Assembly: GCA_029339195.1 (NCBI GenBank)
Contig: JAPTJF010000056.1
Span: 154,758-218,757 of the forward strand
DNA length: 64,000 nucleotides
Direction: 5' to 3'
From: Micractinium sp. NFX-FRZ
Lineage: Eukaryota; Chlorophyta; Trebouxiophyceae; Chlorellales; Chlorellaceae
The notes under the pieces are model-generated. The model was not told the DNA's origin, made no database searches, and saw nothing but the letters and a program-made list of their open reading frames with translations. Positions 12,028-23,748 of this stretch are shown here, in pieces. Position 1 is the stretch's first letter. Every line of letters starts with the position of its first letter. Position numbers and translations under genes: made by a program.

Positions 12028-15000
12028 ATGCGGCTAGAACAGCTTGATGACGACTCTACAGGGAAGCGCAAGGTGCCGGCCATGAAGCACCGCTCGGCCC
12101 TGCTCACCGGCGCTCTGCTGGTTGGTGTCTGCCTGGGCGTCATCTTGAGCGAGAAGCTCTACTTGTTCACGCAAGAGGGGGAGCTGCCCGAGGGCGCCGT
12201 GGCGGCTGTGCGCTCTCGCAAGCTAGAGGTTGCGGGCGGCGCCGCCGCACTGGCGGCGGCAGGGCCGGGCGTGAGCGGCGGCTGGGACGCCATCCCCCGC
12301 TCCCTGGGCAAGCCGCGCAGCAAGCTGGAGGCCCTCCTGCGCCGCGTGGCACCTCAGGGCGAGGTCATGATTGCCATCTCCAACGTCAACCTCTGGCACG
12401 AGCAGTCGCTGACAATGTGGTGGGAGGTGCGCAGCCCAGCACCCATCTGCTCTTCTCATAATTTGAATTGCCCACAGGCCGGGTGTGGGGCGGCGGCGGC
12501 AGGATCCCGGTGCAGCGCAGGCTGCTGGAGCTGCCCTGCCCTGCTGCCTCGATCTGTGCGTTTTCAATGCAGCACCCACGAGCTCAGGCACCCAGGCCAC
12601 GCTCCATGTTCAACCCGCCCCCCATCCCCTCCCCATGGCCCAATCCCCAACCTCCCCTCTCCTCGCCCGCTTCTCCCTGGACCCGCCCGCAGTGCGTCCA
12701 GCGCATCCCCGACCTCACCAACTACCTCATCGTGGCGATCGACGAGGAGCTGGCCAGCCTGTGCCGAGAGAAGGGCATCAACCACTACTACCGCCCCGTC
12801 GTCATCCCAGACTCACAGAAGGACACGGGCTCAAACCACGCCATCTCAGCCATGAAGTACGAAATCATCCGCGAGTTCCTGGAGCTAGGGTGGAACGTGC
12901 TGCTGAGGTGGGCGCCGTGTGATATGATGCTGGTGTGGTGGATTTTGCGGTCTGCTGCTGAGGGTGTCTGCTGGTGAGGCGGCTGGTTTGGTCTGCTGCT
13001 GAGGGTGTCTGCTGGTGTGGTGGATTTTGCGGTCTGCTGCTGAGGGTGTCTGCTGGTGTGGTGGATTTTGCGGTCTGCTGCTGAGGGTGTCTGCTGGTGA
13101 GACGTCTGCTGGTGTGAGTGCCGCTGGAGCTGCATGTGGGGAGGCAGGCGCTGCTGCAGCTGGGCATGGTGTGCTGCTGGCGTGGGTGTCGCTTTGAACT
13201 CGATGTGGTGAGGTGCGTGGTGCTGCAGCTGGGGCACGGGTGTGTTGCAGAGCTGAGCTGGGTCACACATGCTGCCGAGATGGATGCCGGGGGCTTTGTG
13301 GGTGGTCACACATTTCTGGACCGCGAGGGGCCGGCGGGAGAACCCTGAGAGCGGCCGCAGCATTGCCGATGCCGGGCAGCCGGGCAGCGCCCACCACCTG
13401 CAAGCTCCCGCCGCCCTCCAGCTGTTGTGTATACAGGCTGTGCATGCATGCATGCTCGTGCACACAACAACCCTTGTACACGTCACCTTGTTGCCACGCC
13501 CACCATATCATGCACCCATTTTCGCAGTCTGTGTCCCGTCCCATCCACCTGGCCCCTGCTTCCTTCCCTCCCCACCTCTGCCCTCCCTGGAGTGACGTCG
13601 AATTTGTGACTCTGCAGGACCCCCGTTTGCCACCTCACCTCAACCTGTGTTCCCCTGCGTTTCCTCTTCCCCCGCCCGCCTGCAGCGACGTGGACATTGT
13701 GACCCTGCAGAACCCCTTTGACCACATCTACCGCGACAGCGACATTGAGGGCATGACTGATGGGCACGACCCGGGGACCGCATATGGAGAGATCTACGGG
13801 ATTGATGACCCCGCCATGGTGAGGAGGGTGGGCAGCGGTGGGAACGGGGTAGGCACATGGCTAGTTCATCACTGTCCCCCCATGGTGGTTGGCAGGCAAT
13901 ATGGGAAAGGAGTTCAGCGGCAGCTCTCATTTAGCGAGTGCAATGTGTTGCACTGATGTCTCCTGCGTTGTTGACGTAAGGCATGTGTCATGCAAAGTTG
14001 AGATGGGCCCCTGAATGGTGCCTGAGAGTACTGGCGTGCAGTGGTGGGCTTGTGCACATGCGTGCATACCTGCCAGCCCTTTGCCTCACCCAACGCCCTG
14101 CCCTCCTGTCCTCAGGGGTGGAGCCGTTACGCGCAGGGCACGCGGCACATGGCCTACAACTCGGGCCTCTTCTACATCCGCGCCAACAAGCGCACGGTGG
14201 ACCTGCTCACGCGCATCGCAGGTGAGGCGGGCGGAGCGGGGTGACGGCGGGGTGGGGTGGGGTGCATGCCTGACATCGTTTTGTGCGTGAAAGCTTTATG
14301 GGATGGAAGGAGTTGGGTAGTTTGATGTCGTGGAAGAAGGCTGCAGCAGATGGGAATCCAGCTGGAGGCTGCGCTCACATTGAACCCAGCTGTGCTACTG
14401 CAAGCCTCAACCCTGCTTCTGCCTCTGCCCAACGTCCCACCTGGCCAGACAAGCTGAGCAAGCAGAAGGAGTGGGACCAGAGCGTGTGGAACGAGTTCAT
14501 CTTCTTCCTGTCGCACGGAGACTACAAGGCGCCGCAGGTGAGCCGCCGCATGTTTGGCGGCGGGTAGGCAAACTGTTAGCCGCGCCTGCCCATTCTGATG
14601 CGAGGCCGCGGGCTGACATACAGCGTGCGCCCCTTGAGCTGTCGTGAGCCTCCCCTTATCCGGTTTGTCCGTCGGCCCACCCCCTCCATGCCTGGATGCC
14701 TTGCCATGCCGTGCATTGTCCTATGCTCCACCTGTCTGCTTGGAAACTCACCTCATCCCGCCCCTGCCGCACAATTCCTCCTGGCGCCAGGTCAGCGCGC
14801 GTACCATGGACTACTTCAAATTCATGTGAGAAAGCCAGCTTCTCTCTCGAGTTTGAGACGTCCTTGTGACAGTGCCAGGCCGCCATGCTGTGCTGCTTTG
14901 CTCCAGCCCCAACTGAGCTGAGCTTCCTATGCCCCGGACCCCTCACCTCACCCTGCCCCAACTCGTCATCCCTTCTTCCCCGCCGAGTGCAGGAACACCA

Positions 15001-15628
15001 AGGTGCTGTTCAAGCAGGTGCGCCACATGCCCAGGGACCAGCAGCCCAAGCCCGTCATGGTGCACACCAACTTCCACCCAGGTGAGCCCGCTGAACTGGG
15101 GCCGGGAGTGGCGGGCACGCACTGCACCCGACGAAAATGGGAGGCGGCGTGTTGTGCACAGGCGCTTGGCTCGATGCCTCTCCAGCACCCCCTGGCTGCC
15201 CCTCGTTTCATCTAGCAGCACTCCGCACCGCTTGCACTGCGCAACCCACGGCTAGCAATGGACTTGACCTCGCGGCACTCCACGGCAGTCATAATCCCCT
15301 CCACATCACACCCGCCCCGCTCCCTCGGCCCCATCATGACTTGCAGACAAGACGGAGCGCATGCGCGGCATCATACAGTACTACATCAAGGTGGGCAGTG
15401 CTGGCAGGCTGGGGCTGGCTGGGAGAGGGCAGTGAGAGGCAGTGTGTGTGCGTGGCACGCGATTGGGGTGCCATGGCACCGCAGCACCGGGCTGTGCTCG
15501 ACATGCTCCCTCCTGCCCAACCGCCACTCCTGCCTCCCTTTTGGCCCTGTTAAATCTCGCGCCTGCAGGGCGACGACCACGCACTGGACAAGTTCCCGGG
15601 CGGCAGCGAGCCTGGCACGCGGCGCTGA
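12028..15628 (+). CDS. GT77 glycosyltransferase, RRA-like arabinosyltransferase
   Basis: Nine exons: 12028-12426, 12693-12907, 13686-13818, 14116-14221, 14449-14537, 14791-14825, 14993-15081, 15347-15390, 15569-15628. All are in phase, giving 389 aa. A short cytosolic tail is followed by one membrane helix (about residues 25-45), the type II Golgi topology of this family. The nucleotide-sugar-binding DxD motif is [12 protein letters not shown] at residues 205-216. Downstream blocks [29 protein letters not shown] and VHTNFHPDK match the RRA/nucleotide-diphospho-sugar transferase family. RRA enzymes add arabinose to hydroxyproline-linked chains on wall glycoproteins and extensins; that substrate is inferred. 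The split ATG codon at 14825/14993 and the 35-base exon 6 are supported by phase. Intron 2 carries a minisatellite and a copy of the exon 3 start. A candidate AATAAA lies at about 15892. Confidence 0.87.
12925..13112 (+). repeat. Intronic minisatellite, unit about 41 bp, in GT77 intron 2
   Basis: Three near-identical units and one degenerate unit follow the exon 2 donor. Each begins like GGTGTGGTGGATTTTGCGG and continues with a CTGCTGCTGAGGGTGTCTGC segment. The second unit has lost its GTGGATTTT portion. The array lies wholly inside intron 2, the longest intron of the gene. Confidence 0.85.
13592..13622 (+). repeat. Copy of the GT77 exon 3 start inside intron 2
   Basis: This stretch reads GACGTCGAATTTGTGACTC and on to CTGCAGGACCCC. 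It mirrors the true exon 3 start at 13686, which encodes [11 protein letters not shown]; the copy would encode [11 protein letters not shown]. The two are 93 bases apart. The copy lacks a canonical CAG acceptor, so it is probably a fossil of local tandem duplication rather than an alternative exon. Confidence 0.75.
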
Positions 15629-16109
15629 GCTGGCAGTGGCCAGGTGGCGTCGCTGCAGCCCGTCGTCGGGCAAACGCGCACACACACATCGCCCAGCACC
15701 TGGCTGCTCCCAATGTTCCAATTGCTAGCTCGCCTTTCTTTCCAGCATTGCCTGCTTCACAACTTTTCCAATCTCTCCCCAGACTGCCGATACTTTCTCC
15801 AGTTTTACGCCTCGTGCAATCATGCCTCTGTGTGCCGCTCTGCTTCCGCTGCGTCCGCACCTCAAGTTGCCTGTATTTTGCAGCACCTTGCAATAAATGA
15901 CTCTGGCAGCATCAAGCAGGGAAGGGTACAGGTCATGTGTTGGTACAACGGGCAAGGCGAGGCAGGTACAAAGTGCCAGAGCGCCCCAAGCCGGCGCTTC
16001 ACTCTTCCCCTGCCCTAAACAATCCCAGTGCTTCATTGCCTCAGCGGAGGCTGGCTAGCCATTGCGGGCCCTCAGGAGGGCGTGCCAGTGCAGGTGCCAA
16101 GCCCAGCCC
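15629..16109. other. Convergent 3' intergenic region
   Basis: The GT77 gene (+) and the flavin-reductase-like gene (-) converge here. A plus-strand AATAAA near 15892, about 265 bases after the GT77 stop, is the clearest processing signal. No coding exon is recognised. Confidence 0.45.
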
Positions 16110-18196
16110 TTAGGCAGGCGTGCTGGTGTAGACGAGCGGGTGCTGCTGGGCGGGGCTGGGGCCGGCCCTGTCTGGGCGCGGCAGGTCAAACAGGCCCGTG
16201 GTGCGGGCGTAGGTGTTGCCCCCCAGGCGTGACATTGGCTTGAACCGCTCGATGTCGACCACCAGCTTGCCGCTGGGGGAGCGCCCTGCAGGGTGGGCGG
16301 GAGCGAGTAGGAGGTGGGTGTTGGTCAAAGGAGGCGAGGGAACAGTACATGATACCGCTGGTACCGCTGTCTGTGTCAACCGCCACCTTGCAACCTCGGA
16401 CAGCGTTGGGCAGGGTGGAGGCGTGGACTGGAGCGGCCCGTGCTGGCATGAGGAGGATATTTCAGGTGGGGAGGCAAAGCTGCAACTGCGCCATCCGCCC
16501 TCACCACAGCCACGGGCATGATGGATGCACTGGACAGCATGCTAGCGCCGCAGCCTCGCTCCCGCTGCACCCTTCACCCCCTCGTCACAGTGGTTGGTAC
16601 CCCACGCACTGTGCACCACCCAGCCCAGCCCAGCCCAGCCTGAGCGCCCCGCACCTGCCACCCCCTCGTGTACGTGCATCATCACCACCTCTCCAATCAC
16701 TACCGTGCCCGTCACCGTGCCGCTGCCGTCCTTCACCTCATATGTGTGCCGCAGCTGGCACTCCATGTGCACTGCTGACTCAGCCACGCGGGGCGGGCGC
16801 ACCTGCACAGGGGGGGTGAGAGAGTGGGGCGGGGGCGGGGGTGAGCAGCAGCGGCAAGGGGCGTGCAGGTTGAGAAAGGGCAGGTGCATGGGGTGCCGCA
16901 TCATGGCCGGGCGCGGCAGCAGCAGCCGGCTCAGCACTCTTCCTGCAGAGCCCCCATCCCCTTCCTGACACACAAACACACACAACCCCACCTTGACCAT
17001 TGGCAGGGGCATCAGCCGTGCCAGCCGCAATCCAACCCTCACCCAGCCACACCTTCTGCTCGGCAACGTCTTGCTCCTTCAAGCCACCTTGACAGCGGGC
17101 AGCGGCACCAGCCCTGCCACCTCCATTTCGTCCTCCCCGCACTTGACTAAACAAGCATTGGCCCTTGCCGGTAAACTCACTAATAGCTTGGAGGCAGGGG
17201 TGCCAGCCCGCTGAAAACCACATCCGGTCATACTGACACGGCCCAAGCCCCCCCTCCCACCATCTGCATTCTTTTGCAGGCCACACGCGCACCTTGAGGG
17301 AGGGCAGGGGCGTGAGCCCGCTGAGCTCCATTTCGTCCTCCCCATACTCAAAGTTGCCGCAGCAGTAGTTGGCCGCCTCAATGAACCACTCCGACATGAT
17401 GTTCACCACAAACTCGCTGCAGGGAGCAGGAGCAAGCTCTGGTTGTGAGTTGTGCTGGAAGGGAGGGGGCGGTGTGCGGAAGGCGGGACGGGGCGCACTC
17501 GAGAGGCATCATGTGGGGCCACATGGCAGATTGTCAGGCATGCCAGAAAGGGCGGGCGCAGCTGCGCAGACGGCACGCACTCGTCCTGGCTGCAGCAACT
17601 GTCGCAATCCAGCGCGCCTCATTCAGCCAACCGTGCACGGCGGCGTGCTGCATCCCAGCCCTCTGCCTCCTCAGCTGCCTCACTTCATTTGCAGCCCCCT
17701 CCCTTCCGCCTCACCCCGTCTCCAGTATGTTGACCAGCGTGTCTTTGCGGCCGTGCGGGCGCAGCCGGGAGGCGGCAAACCCGATCACCACGTGGGGTGG
17801 GGAGTGGGCCACGACGTTGAAGTAGGAGAAGGGGGCGAGGTTGCCGGTGCCGGCAGCGCTTTGAGTGGAGACAAAGGCGATGGGGCGGGGGACGATTGCC
17901 GAGATACACAGTGGGTAGAGCACATCGGAGGGGAGCTGGGCGGGGTCTATGGTGTGCATGGCGTCCGCACCGGCGGCTCCCCAGGGCGTGGGCTGAGCCT
18001 GCGGAGGCTGCCAGCCGGGGTGCGGCGGGGGGCCGCGCAATGGGGGCGGGCCGTTGCCGGCGACGGTGGTGGCGGCGCCGCCTTTCAAGCCGCGCTCATG
18101 CTCGCGCTTCGCGCTGCGGAGCCACTGCTGTATGGTGTAGAGGGTAGCTGCCCCCGCGGCGGCGGCCAGAAGCAGTGGGAGGGGGCGAGTCTCCAT
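16110..18196 (-). CDS. Membrane-anchored flavin-reductase-like split-barrel protein
   Basis: Four exons: 18196-17715, 17416-17293, 16802-16655, 16285-16110. All are in phase, giving 309 aa from METRPLPLLL. An in-frame ATG at 18307 would add 37 residues. A hydrophobic helix near the N terminus suggests membrane anchoring. A Pro-rich spacer follows, then a flavin reductase-like FMN-binding split barrel: ISAIVPRPIAFVST, NLAPFSYFNVVAHSPPHVVI, RKDTLVNI, EFVVNIMSEWF and VVIGEVVMMHVHEGV, closing with a C-terminal segment containing RLGGNTYART. These motifs are typical of the flavin_Reduct family, which binds FMN and can reduce flavin with NAD(P)H; the actual substrate is unknown. Intron 2 carries two decayed copies of the exon 2 end. 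Confidence 0.8.
16990..17150 (-). repeat. Two decayed copies of flavin-reductase exon 2 end plus donor
   Basis: True exon 2 ends at 17293 with codons for GEDEMELSGLTPLPSLK followed by GTGCGC. Intron 2 holds a copy ending at 17088 (GEDEMEVAGLVPLPAVK, then GTGGCT) and a weaker copy ending at 16992 (LARLMPLPMVK, then GTGGGG). The donor-to-donor distances are 205 and 96 bases. Each copy still has a usable-looking GT donor. Confidence 0.8.
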
Positions 18197-18515
18197 TTGA
18201 TCACTTCTTTTCGCAGCGGCTGCTAGGTTGTGCTTACGCTTATCGCTTGAATGGAAAGCCCTGATTGAGCCAGAGAGCAGAATGAGCACCTGCGAGACTC
18301 CAGTCATACGTGACTGGCCAGGTGGACAGTGGTGCTCCCGCTGTGCCTATATGACGCATATGGCGATCAACGGGCGCTTGCGACAGTGCAAAAGTATCAG
18401 AGGCTAACCCGCTAGCCAGACAACCTCAACACAGCACGATAAGCCCCGCCGCCAGTCCCGCAAGTGCGAGCCGCATTTGAGCGTTCCACCCTTCCAACTC
18501 GTATAGCACAATATT
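18197..18515. promoter_or_regulatory. Divergent promoter region, flavin reductase (-) and shikimate kinase (+)
   Basis: The start codons of the two genes diverge around this roughly 320-base region; it shrinks to 208 bases if the upstream ATG at 18307 is used. It is relatively AT-richer than its surroundings. No specific factor site is assigned. Confidence 0.45.
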
Positions 18516-21084
18516 ATGGTAATGCAGACGGTGGCAGCTGCGCCGACGCAGCGCCTTCAGGCGGGGCTCACATGCCGCCGGCAGTCCGCCGCTCTGGTGG
18601 CCGTGCCCTCGCGGGCCGCCTCCAGCAGCTTCAGGCAGCACGCCGAAGCAGCGCCGCGGCGGCAGCTAGCGCGGCAGGCCGCCGCTGGCGGCTGGCGGCA
18701 GCGGCAGCGGGCGGTGCTGGTGTCGGCCGCTGCCGATGGAGAGATTGGGCCCCAGGATTTCGTGGAGCGCAAGATCCGGCTGGAGGAGGGCAGCCAGGAC
18801 TTTGCGCAGCTCACGCAGCAGATCGAGGTGCGGGGGCGGGTGGAGCAGTGTAGGCGGTGAGGCAGCAGCGGCGGGGCCAAGCACTGAGCATGTCGTTCAT
18901 GCATGGCAGGCTGCAGTACCCTTGAGTGCATACCAGGTCGTGCAGCCAGGCAGCTGACCACTTGTGCCCCTGCCCTGGCCGCTGCTGCGCTGCAGGACAC
19001 CGCGGCAGAGGTGGTTGAGGGGCTGCAAGGCACCAGCCTGTTCCTCATTGGCATGATGGGCAGGTGCGTGGGCACGCACCTTGGCACACGCACATTGTGC
19101 ATGCCAATGGAAGCACCAGTCCCGCATCCAGGGGCATCATGCACGTTTGGTGCTACTACAGGGGCGTGCATATAGATGTACAGCAGCACAGTCTACCCAC
19201 GCTGCTGTTCAGTGCAGGGCAGCCGCTGCGGCACGCCTCACAGCTGCAGGCAGATTCCAGGGGCAGGCAACGCCCACTGCTTGCCCTCGGGAACGCGCGC
19301 ACATGCGTCTTGCCGGCCGCCCCGCCTCGCCGCCAGCAGACTGTGTGCACAAGTCAGCACCCATGACCTGGCCGGCCCCCTGCCCCACCCCCGCATGCAG
19401 CGGCAAGTCCACCGTGGGCAAGCTGGTCAGCAAGGCCCTGGGCTACTGCTTCTTCGACACAGGCAAGTGAATGGCTGGGCTGGCCTCCAAAGTAGGCGCC
19501 TGAGAGCCTTGACGCCCAATCCCCCCTTGCTTGTCACAGTGCTGGTGGCGTCTGCTTGATTTTGACGTTGATTTCGGCTGTGCCTTGACCACCCGCAGAT
19601 GCCCTGATTGAGCAGCTGGCGCAGAAGAAGGTGTCTGAGATCTTTGCAGAGGATGGGGAGGAGTCGTTTCGGGAGGCGGAGACGCAAGTGTTGGCGGTGA
19701 GCGGGCAAGGGGGAGGGGCGGGTGAGGGGCTTGGTGAGCGGCGGGCAAAGTGCCGGCAGCGGTTGGGAACTGCGTGTGCAGTCTGCCTGAACCCAGCAGT
19801 GCATGCCTGGACCTAGTGCCCCACGGCGTGTGTGCTTGCGTGTGAGAGCTGGGCGTGTATCTTTCATCCTTCCCCACCTGTTGACTCACCTTCCAGGAGC
19901 CATCCCCTCTTCGAGATCTGCGTGGCTGCTGCCGGCACACCTCTCACCTGGCCCCTCTGCGTTCCTCCCCTCCTCTCCCCTCCCTTCCCGCCCCCCCAGG
20001 AGCTGGCCCCGTTCAAGGACTGTGTGATTGCCACCGGCGGCGGCGTGCCCACGCGCGCCGAGAACTGGGGGCACATGCAGGGCGGCGTGTCGGTCTGGCT
20101 CAATGGCCCGCCCACGCTGCTGGCGCACCGCGTGGTGGGGGACGGCACAGAGAGCCGGCCACTGCTGAGCCAGGTGGGGGCGGGGGCAGGGGGCGCAGAG
20201 GTATCCTTGTGTGGGAAGTGCAGGGGCGACCTGCCCCGCCTGGTGTGGGGAGGGATTGGGCACGCTTTGCTGGGGCAGGGGCAGGGCAGGCGCGGGCTGT
20301 AGGCGGCTCGAGGAAGGGGACACGTGGCTGCAGCGGCGGCTGCAGCAAGCAGTGGGGGCACAGGGGGACAGCGGCGGAGGTCGGCGTAGTGCCCGACCCT
20401 GTCCCCGCTCTGGCGGTGGTGTGCACCTCCCCGCTTGGTGCACCTTGTGCATTCGGCCCCGTGCGCACCTGTCGTGCTCTCCAACGGGCACCCCTTCCCC
20501 CGCCCTCACCCCCCGCGCTCCCTGCAGGACGGCGGCAGCGAGCAGTCAGATGCATACCACGCGGCCGTTGAGCGCCTCACGCAGCTGCTGGAGCAGCGGC
20601 AGCCGCTGTACCAGAGCGCAGACATTGTGGTGTCACTGGAGGGGACCGGCCCCGACGCTGAGCTGGGCGCCCCCGCCATGCTGGTCGCTTTCCGCGTGCT
20701 TTCGGCCATCAACCAGAGGGTGAAGGACGACGCGGGTGAGCGCTGCATGCTGTGCTGTGCTGCGTTGTGCTGTGTTTTGTTGTGCGCGAGCACCTTGTGA
20801 TGAAGGGCGAGGGGGCTGAGCGCTTCTGCCCGCCCCCGCCGTCTGCCCTTGTGCTGCCAGCGGATTGTTTCCAAGGGAGCCGTGCACAAAGACAAGCTTC
20901 TCAGCTTGCCCTTCTTTCTGTTCCGCTTCCTTTGTCCTGCTGTGTCTTGTCTGCAGAGGAGCGGCGGCGGCGCATGGACTTTGAGATCATCCAGGAGGAG
21001 CTGCCCTCCACGATGCGTGTGGTGGAGAGCCCAGCGGCGGCGGCGGCGGCCCAGCAGCAGCAGGAGGACCCCTTCCTGCCCTGA
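18516..21084 (+). CDS. SK: Shikimate kinase, plastid type
   Basis: Seven exons: 18516-18827, 18996-19063, 19401-19462, 19599-19696, 20000-20173, 20528-20735, 20957-21084. All are in phase, giving 349 aa. The first 70 or so residues are Arg/Ala/Ser-rich, as in a chloroplast transit peptide. The kinase has its P-loop at GMMGSGKST (residues 123-131), the shikimate-binding Asp in FFDTDALIE (D148), TGGGVPTR (192-199) and the lid Arg in ESRPLL. Shikimate kinase phosphorylates shikimate at the 3-hydroxyl using ATP, in the pathway to aromatic amino acids. Intron 3 uses a GC donor (CAG/GCAAGT), required by phase because a GT donor is absent there. The C-terminal extension with poly-Ala and poly-Gln is unusual. 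A kinase-inactive SKL1-type paralogue is the alternative, but the key residues look intact. Confidence 0.92.
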
Positions 21085-21817
21085 GCAGGCACCTGGGCAG
21101 CAGCCTGAGCATGCGGGCCGACCGCCTGAACTGCCCTGGCGCCAGCAATGCCCTGGTGCTGGCTTGCGGGCAGCATTGGCTGCCGCTGCTGGCGCCACCT
21201 GCCTTTGAACTGTGCTGCTGTGGGCCAGATGCGCCACTTTGCTGCCGCCTGTTGCCTCGCTTGGGCCCCCTTGGGTCCCTTCTCTTCCTTGCCTCCCCCT
21301 CTGAACCACCGCATTGGCACCCTACTGTCGCCCCTTTCATGGAATCAGCCCTGACCTTGAGCACATGCTGCACACGACGGCAGGACTTTTGAAATCAGCT
21401 TCTGCTGCCAAAGCTGCTCAGCTCGGCACGATGCCTTGAGCCCTCGGCCACAGGCTAGGACCAGTGGGCAGCCGCTGGGTGGCACCCGGCCAGCAGTTGG
21501 ATGTCCTCGTATTTCATGGCAGTTCTGGTATTGCTACGAAGGCACTGGGCAATTTGCCCAGTCACCGTCTCGCCCAGGAGGGAAGCGCGCCCGCTCAGGC
21601 AGACGTCCGACTGACGTGGCGCCCGTGGGGCTCAGTTCCTGGGGGAGCCGGGTGATTAGTCGTGGCTGCGTGAAAATATGAGCACCGTCGGTGGGAATTG
21701 CGCACAAGCTCATTCTTTGCGAACCACGCCCAGTGCTGTTCGGCCTCTTCCCTCCACCACACCCGTGCCTGCCCACCTCCCAACTGTTCGCCCTCGCGCA
21801 TCAAGCGTGATAAAAAC
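21085..21817. other. Intergenic region after shikimate kinase
   Basis: This holds the shikimate kinase 3' region and the promoter of the small gene that follows. An AT-richer block with GATAAAAAC lies directly before the next ATG at 21818. No coding exon is recognised. Confidence 0.4.
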
Positions 21818-22677
21818 ATGCAGCTGGTTTGCGCTCCCTCAGCAGGCCGCAGCGCCTGCGCACGCCCGGCGACTCTTGCACGCCCTGCCAACCCCCTCCG
21901 CGCTGCCGCCGCCGCCGTCCGCCGCTGCTCAGCCCCGCGGCGCACGCCGCAGGTGCAGGCAGCCCTGCCAGCGGTGCTCCCGGCTGCTGCGAAGCTGGCC
22001 GGACACGCGGTGAGTCAGAGAGTGCCTGCAGCTTGCTTGCATATTGCTAGTATCATCGCACACTGCCCCCGCGTCTCAGGCACCGCCGCTGGTGCATGAC
22101 GCGCCAAGCTGCTCACCGGGCGCTGCTGCCGCCACCTGACGCCTGCTTGGCTGTGTCCCCTCACCTCCAACCACATCTAAACTCTCCCAATATAACTGGC
22201 TTCCGTGCAGGTGGGCGCCTTTGTCCTGTTCTATTGCTCGCTCAACTGGGCCACCTTCCGGCGCGCACGCAAGCAGGTAGGAAGCGGTGCAGCCCCGCTG
22301 CTGCTGAGGTAACAGGGGGGGCAGGCAGCCGAGCTGCCCCTGCCTCCCTGGAGGGGTTGTGCTGAATGTTTGGTCACTGCCGGCACTGGCGCTCTGCTGC
22401 TAAAGCGTTGTCCTGTGCCGTCCACCACCGGTCGGCACCTGCACTGCACACTTCACATTCCCTCCCACCAACGCTATTTGCGGGCGCCAGCGCCGTCCCT
22501 GTTACACACTAGCACCGCCTTACAAAAGCACTCATCCCCACCTGCTTGCAGGCTGAGGAGTATGGGAAGAATGCAAGCAGCGGCCAAGAGGAGCGCAAGA
22601 AGCGCGTTCAGAAGCTGACGGGCAGCGGCGGCAGGGGTGATGGCAGCAGCGGGGATGGCCAGAAGAACAAGGCGTGA
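21818..22677 (+). CDS. Small organelle-targeted single-helix membrane protein, unknown function
   Basis: Three exons: 21818-22009, 22211-22276, 22552-22677. All are in phase with good GT-AG borders, giving 127 aa. The first 45 residues are rich in Ala, Arg, Pro and Ser with almost no acidic residues, typical of a chloroplast or mitochondrial presequence. A single hydrophobic segment, VGAFVLFYCSLNWATF, follows at about residues 65-80. The tail is charged and Gly/Ser/Lys-rich (EEYGKN, EERKKRVQKL, ending KNKA). I do not recognise a family. The arrangement resembles small accessory subunits of respiratory or thylakoid complexes, but that is only inference. The ATG is the first in frame after an AT-rich leader. 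Confidence 0.6.
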
Positions 22678-23748
22678 GGTGAGCGCCACGGCGTGCACTT
22701 CACATGCGTGCCGCGTCAGAAGTGGGCTTGCAATGCTCTCCACTTAGGGCGGAGCAGGCACAGCAGATGGTCAGGCCTGCACGAGTGATGTACTTTCTCT
22801 ACCCGGTCACACCGCTCCTTCCACTTCTTCTTTCGTGCTTTGCTCAAATCAATCTCATCCCTTCTCTTTTCATTCTCTCCAATTCTTCTTTCTCTTCTTT
22901 CCATTTTGATGTGTGATGATTTGATGCATGCTGCCTGCCGCCGGAAGTGTGCCACGTGATCCTCCCTCGCCTGACCTGACTCTTGCATAAGAAAGAATGA
23001 TGATTGCTTCCAACGACTTGCCATGTTGTCGGCCCACCTTTGACAGCACATGCTGTACACCACCTGCTGTTTAATAGAAAGCCTGCCAGGCACTTGAGGA
23101 AAACACAGCTGCGCAGGAAGAGAAGGGGGGGCGGCAGTAGGCAGGGGTTGAGGGTTCGGACATCTAATTGTTGATAATGGTAAAAATGCAGGGATCGTAC
23201 TGGTGGGGTCAAACCGCATAAAATTAACAATTAAAAATAACGAGTGAACACTTCCTGCTCCAAAAACAGAGACTCAGGTGTGGTTGTGAACCGACCGCGA
23301 AGGCAACACCGGCGCACAGCTGATCCGTGACAGGCACCTGCAGCGTGACCGGCACCTCAAGCTGAACCGTCCTGAACACCGGAGTGGGCACTGCACCAGC
23401 TGCGGGGCGGGGCGGCAGCCGGCGTGGGGCACCTGTCCACGCCGGCATCTGTCCACAGCCTGAATGCTGATAGGCCGGAACGCCACTGCGACAGGCGGTG
23501 CCGCACAGTTCAAGGCACACAGGCCCCATCAGCACTGTGGCGCTCTTTTGGGTACTCTGTTTATACTTTCATATACGTTTATCCACCACTAGTGAGGGTA
23601 CTGCACTTGGCAGATCGATGGGGCACGACGAGATGTGGGCCGCCGCTCAGCATGCCGCCCCAGCGGGGCTGCTCATTTGGTGCCTTTGCCGGCCCCAGCC
23701 TCCTGTTCTCCCCTCCTACACCCGGCGCATCGAAGCAAGGCCGCCAAA
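22678..23748. other. Intergenic region upstream of the complex I gene
   Basis: About 1.07 kb without a supported gene. Around 22800-22920 the plus strand is strongly pyrimidine-rich (runs of TTC and CTTT). From 23160 to 23260 it is unusually AT-rich for this genome. It should contain the small gene's 3' end and the promoter of the 75 kDa subunit gene. Confidence 0.4.
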
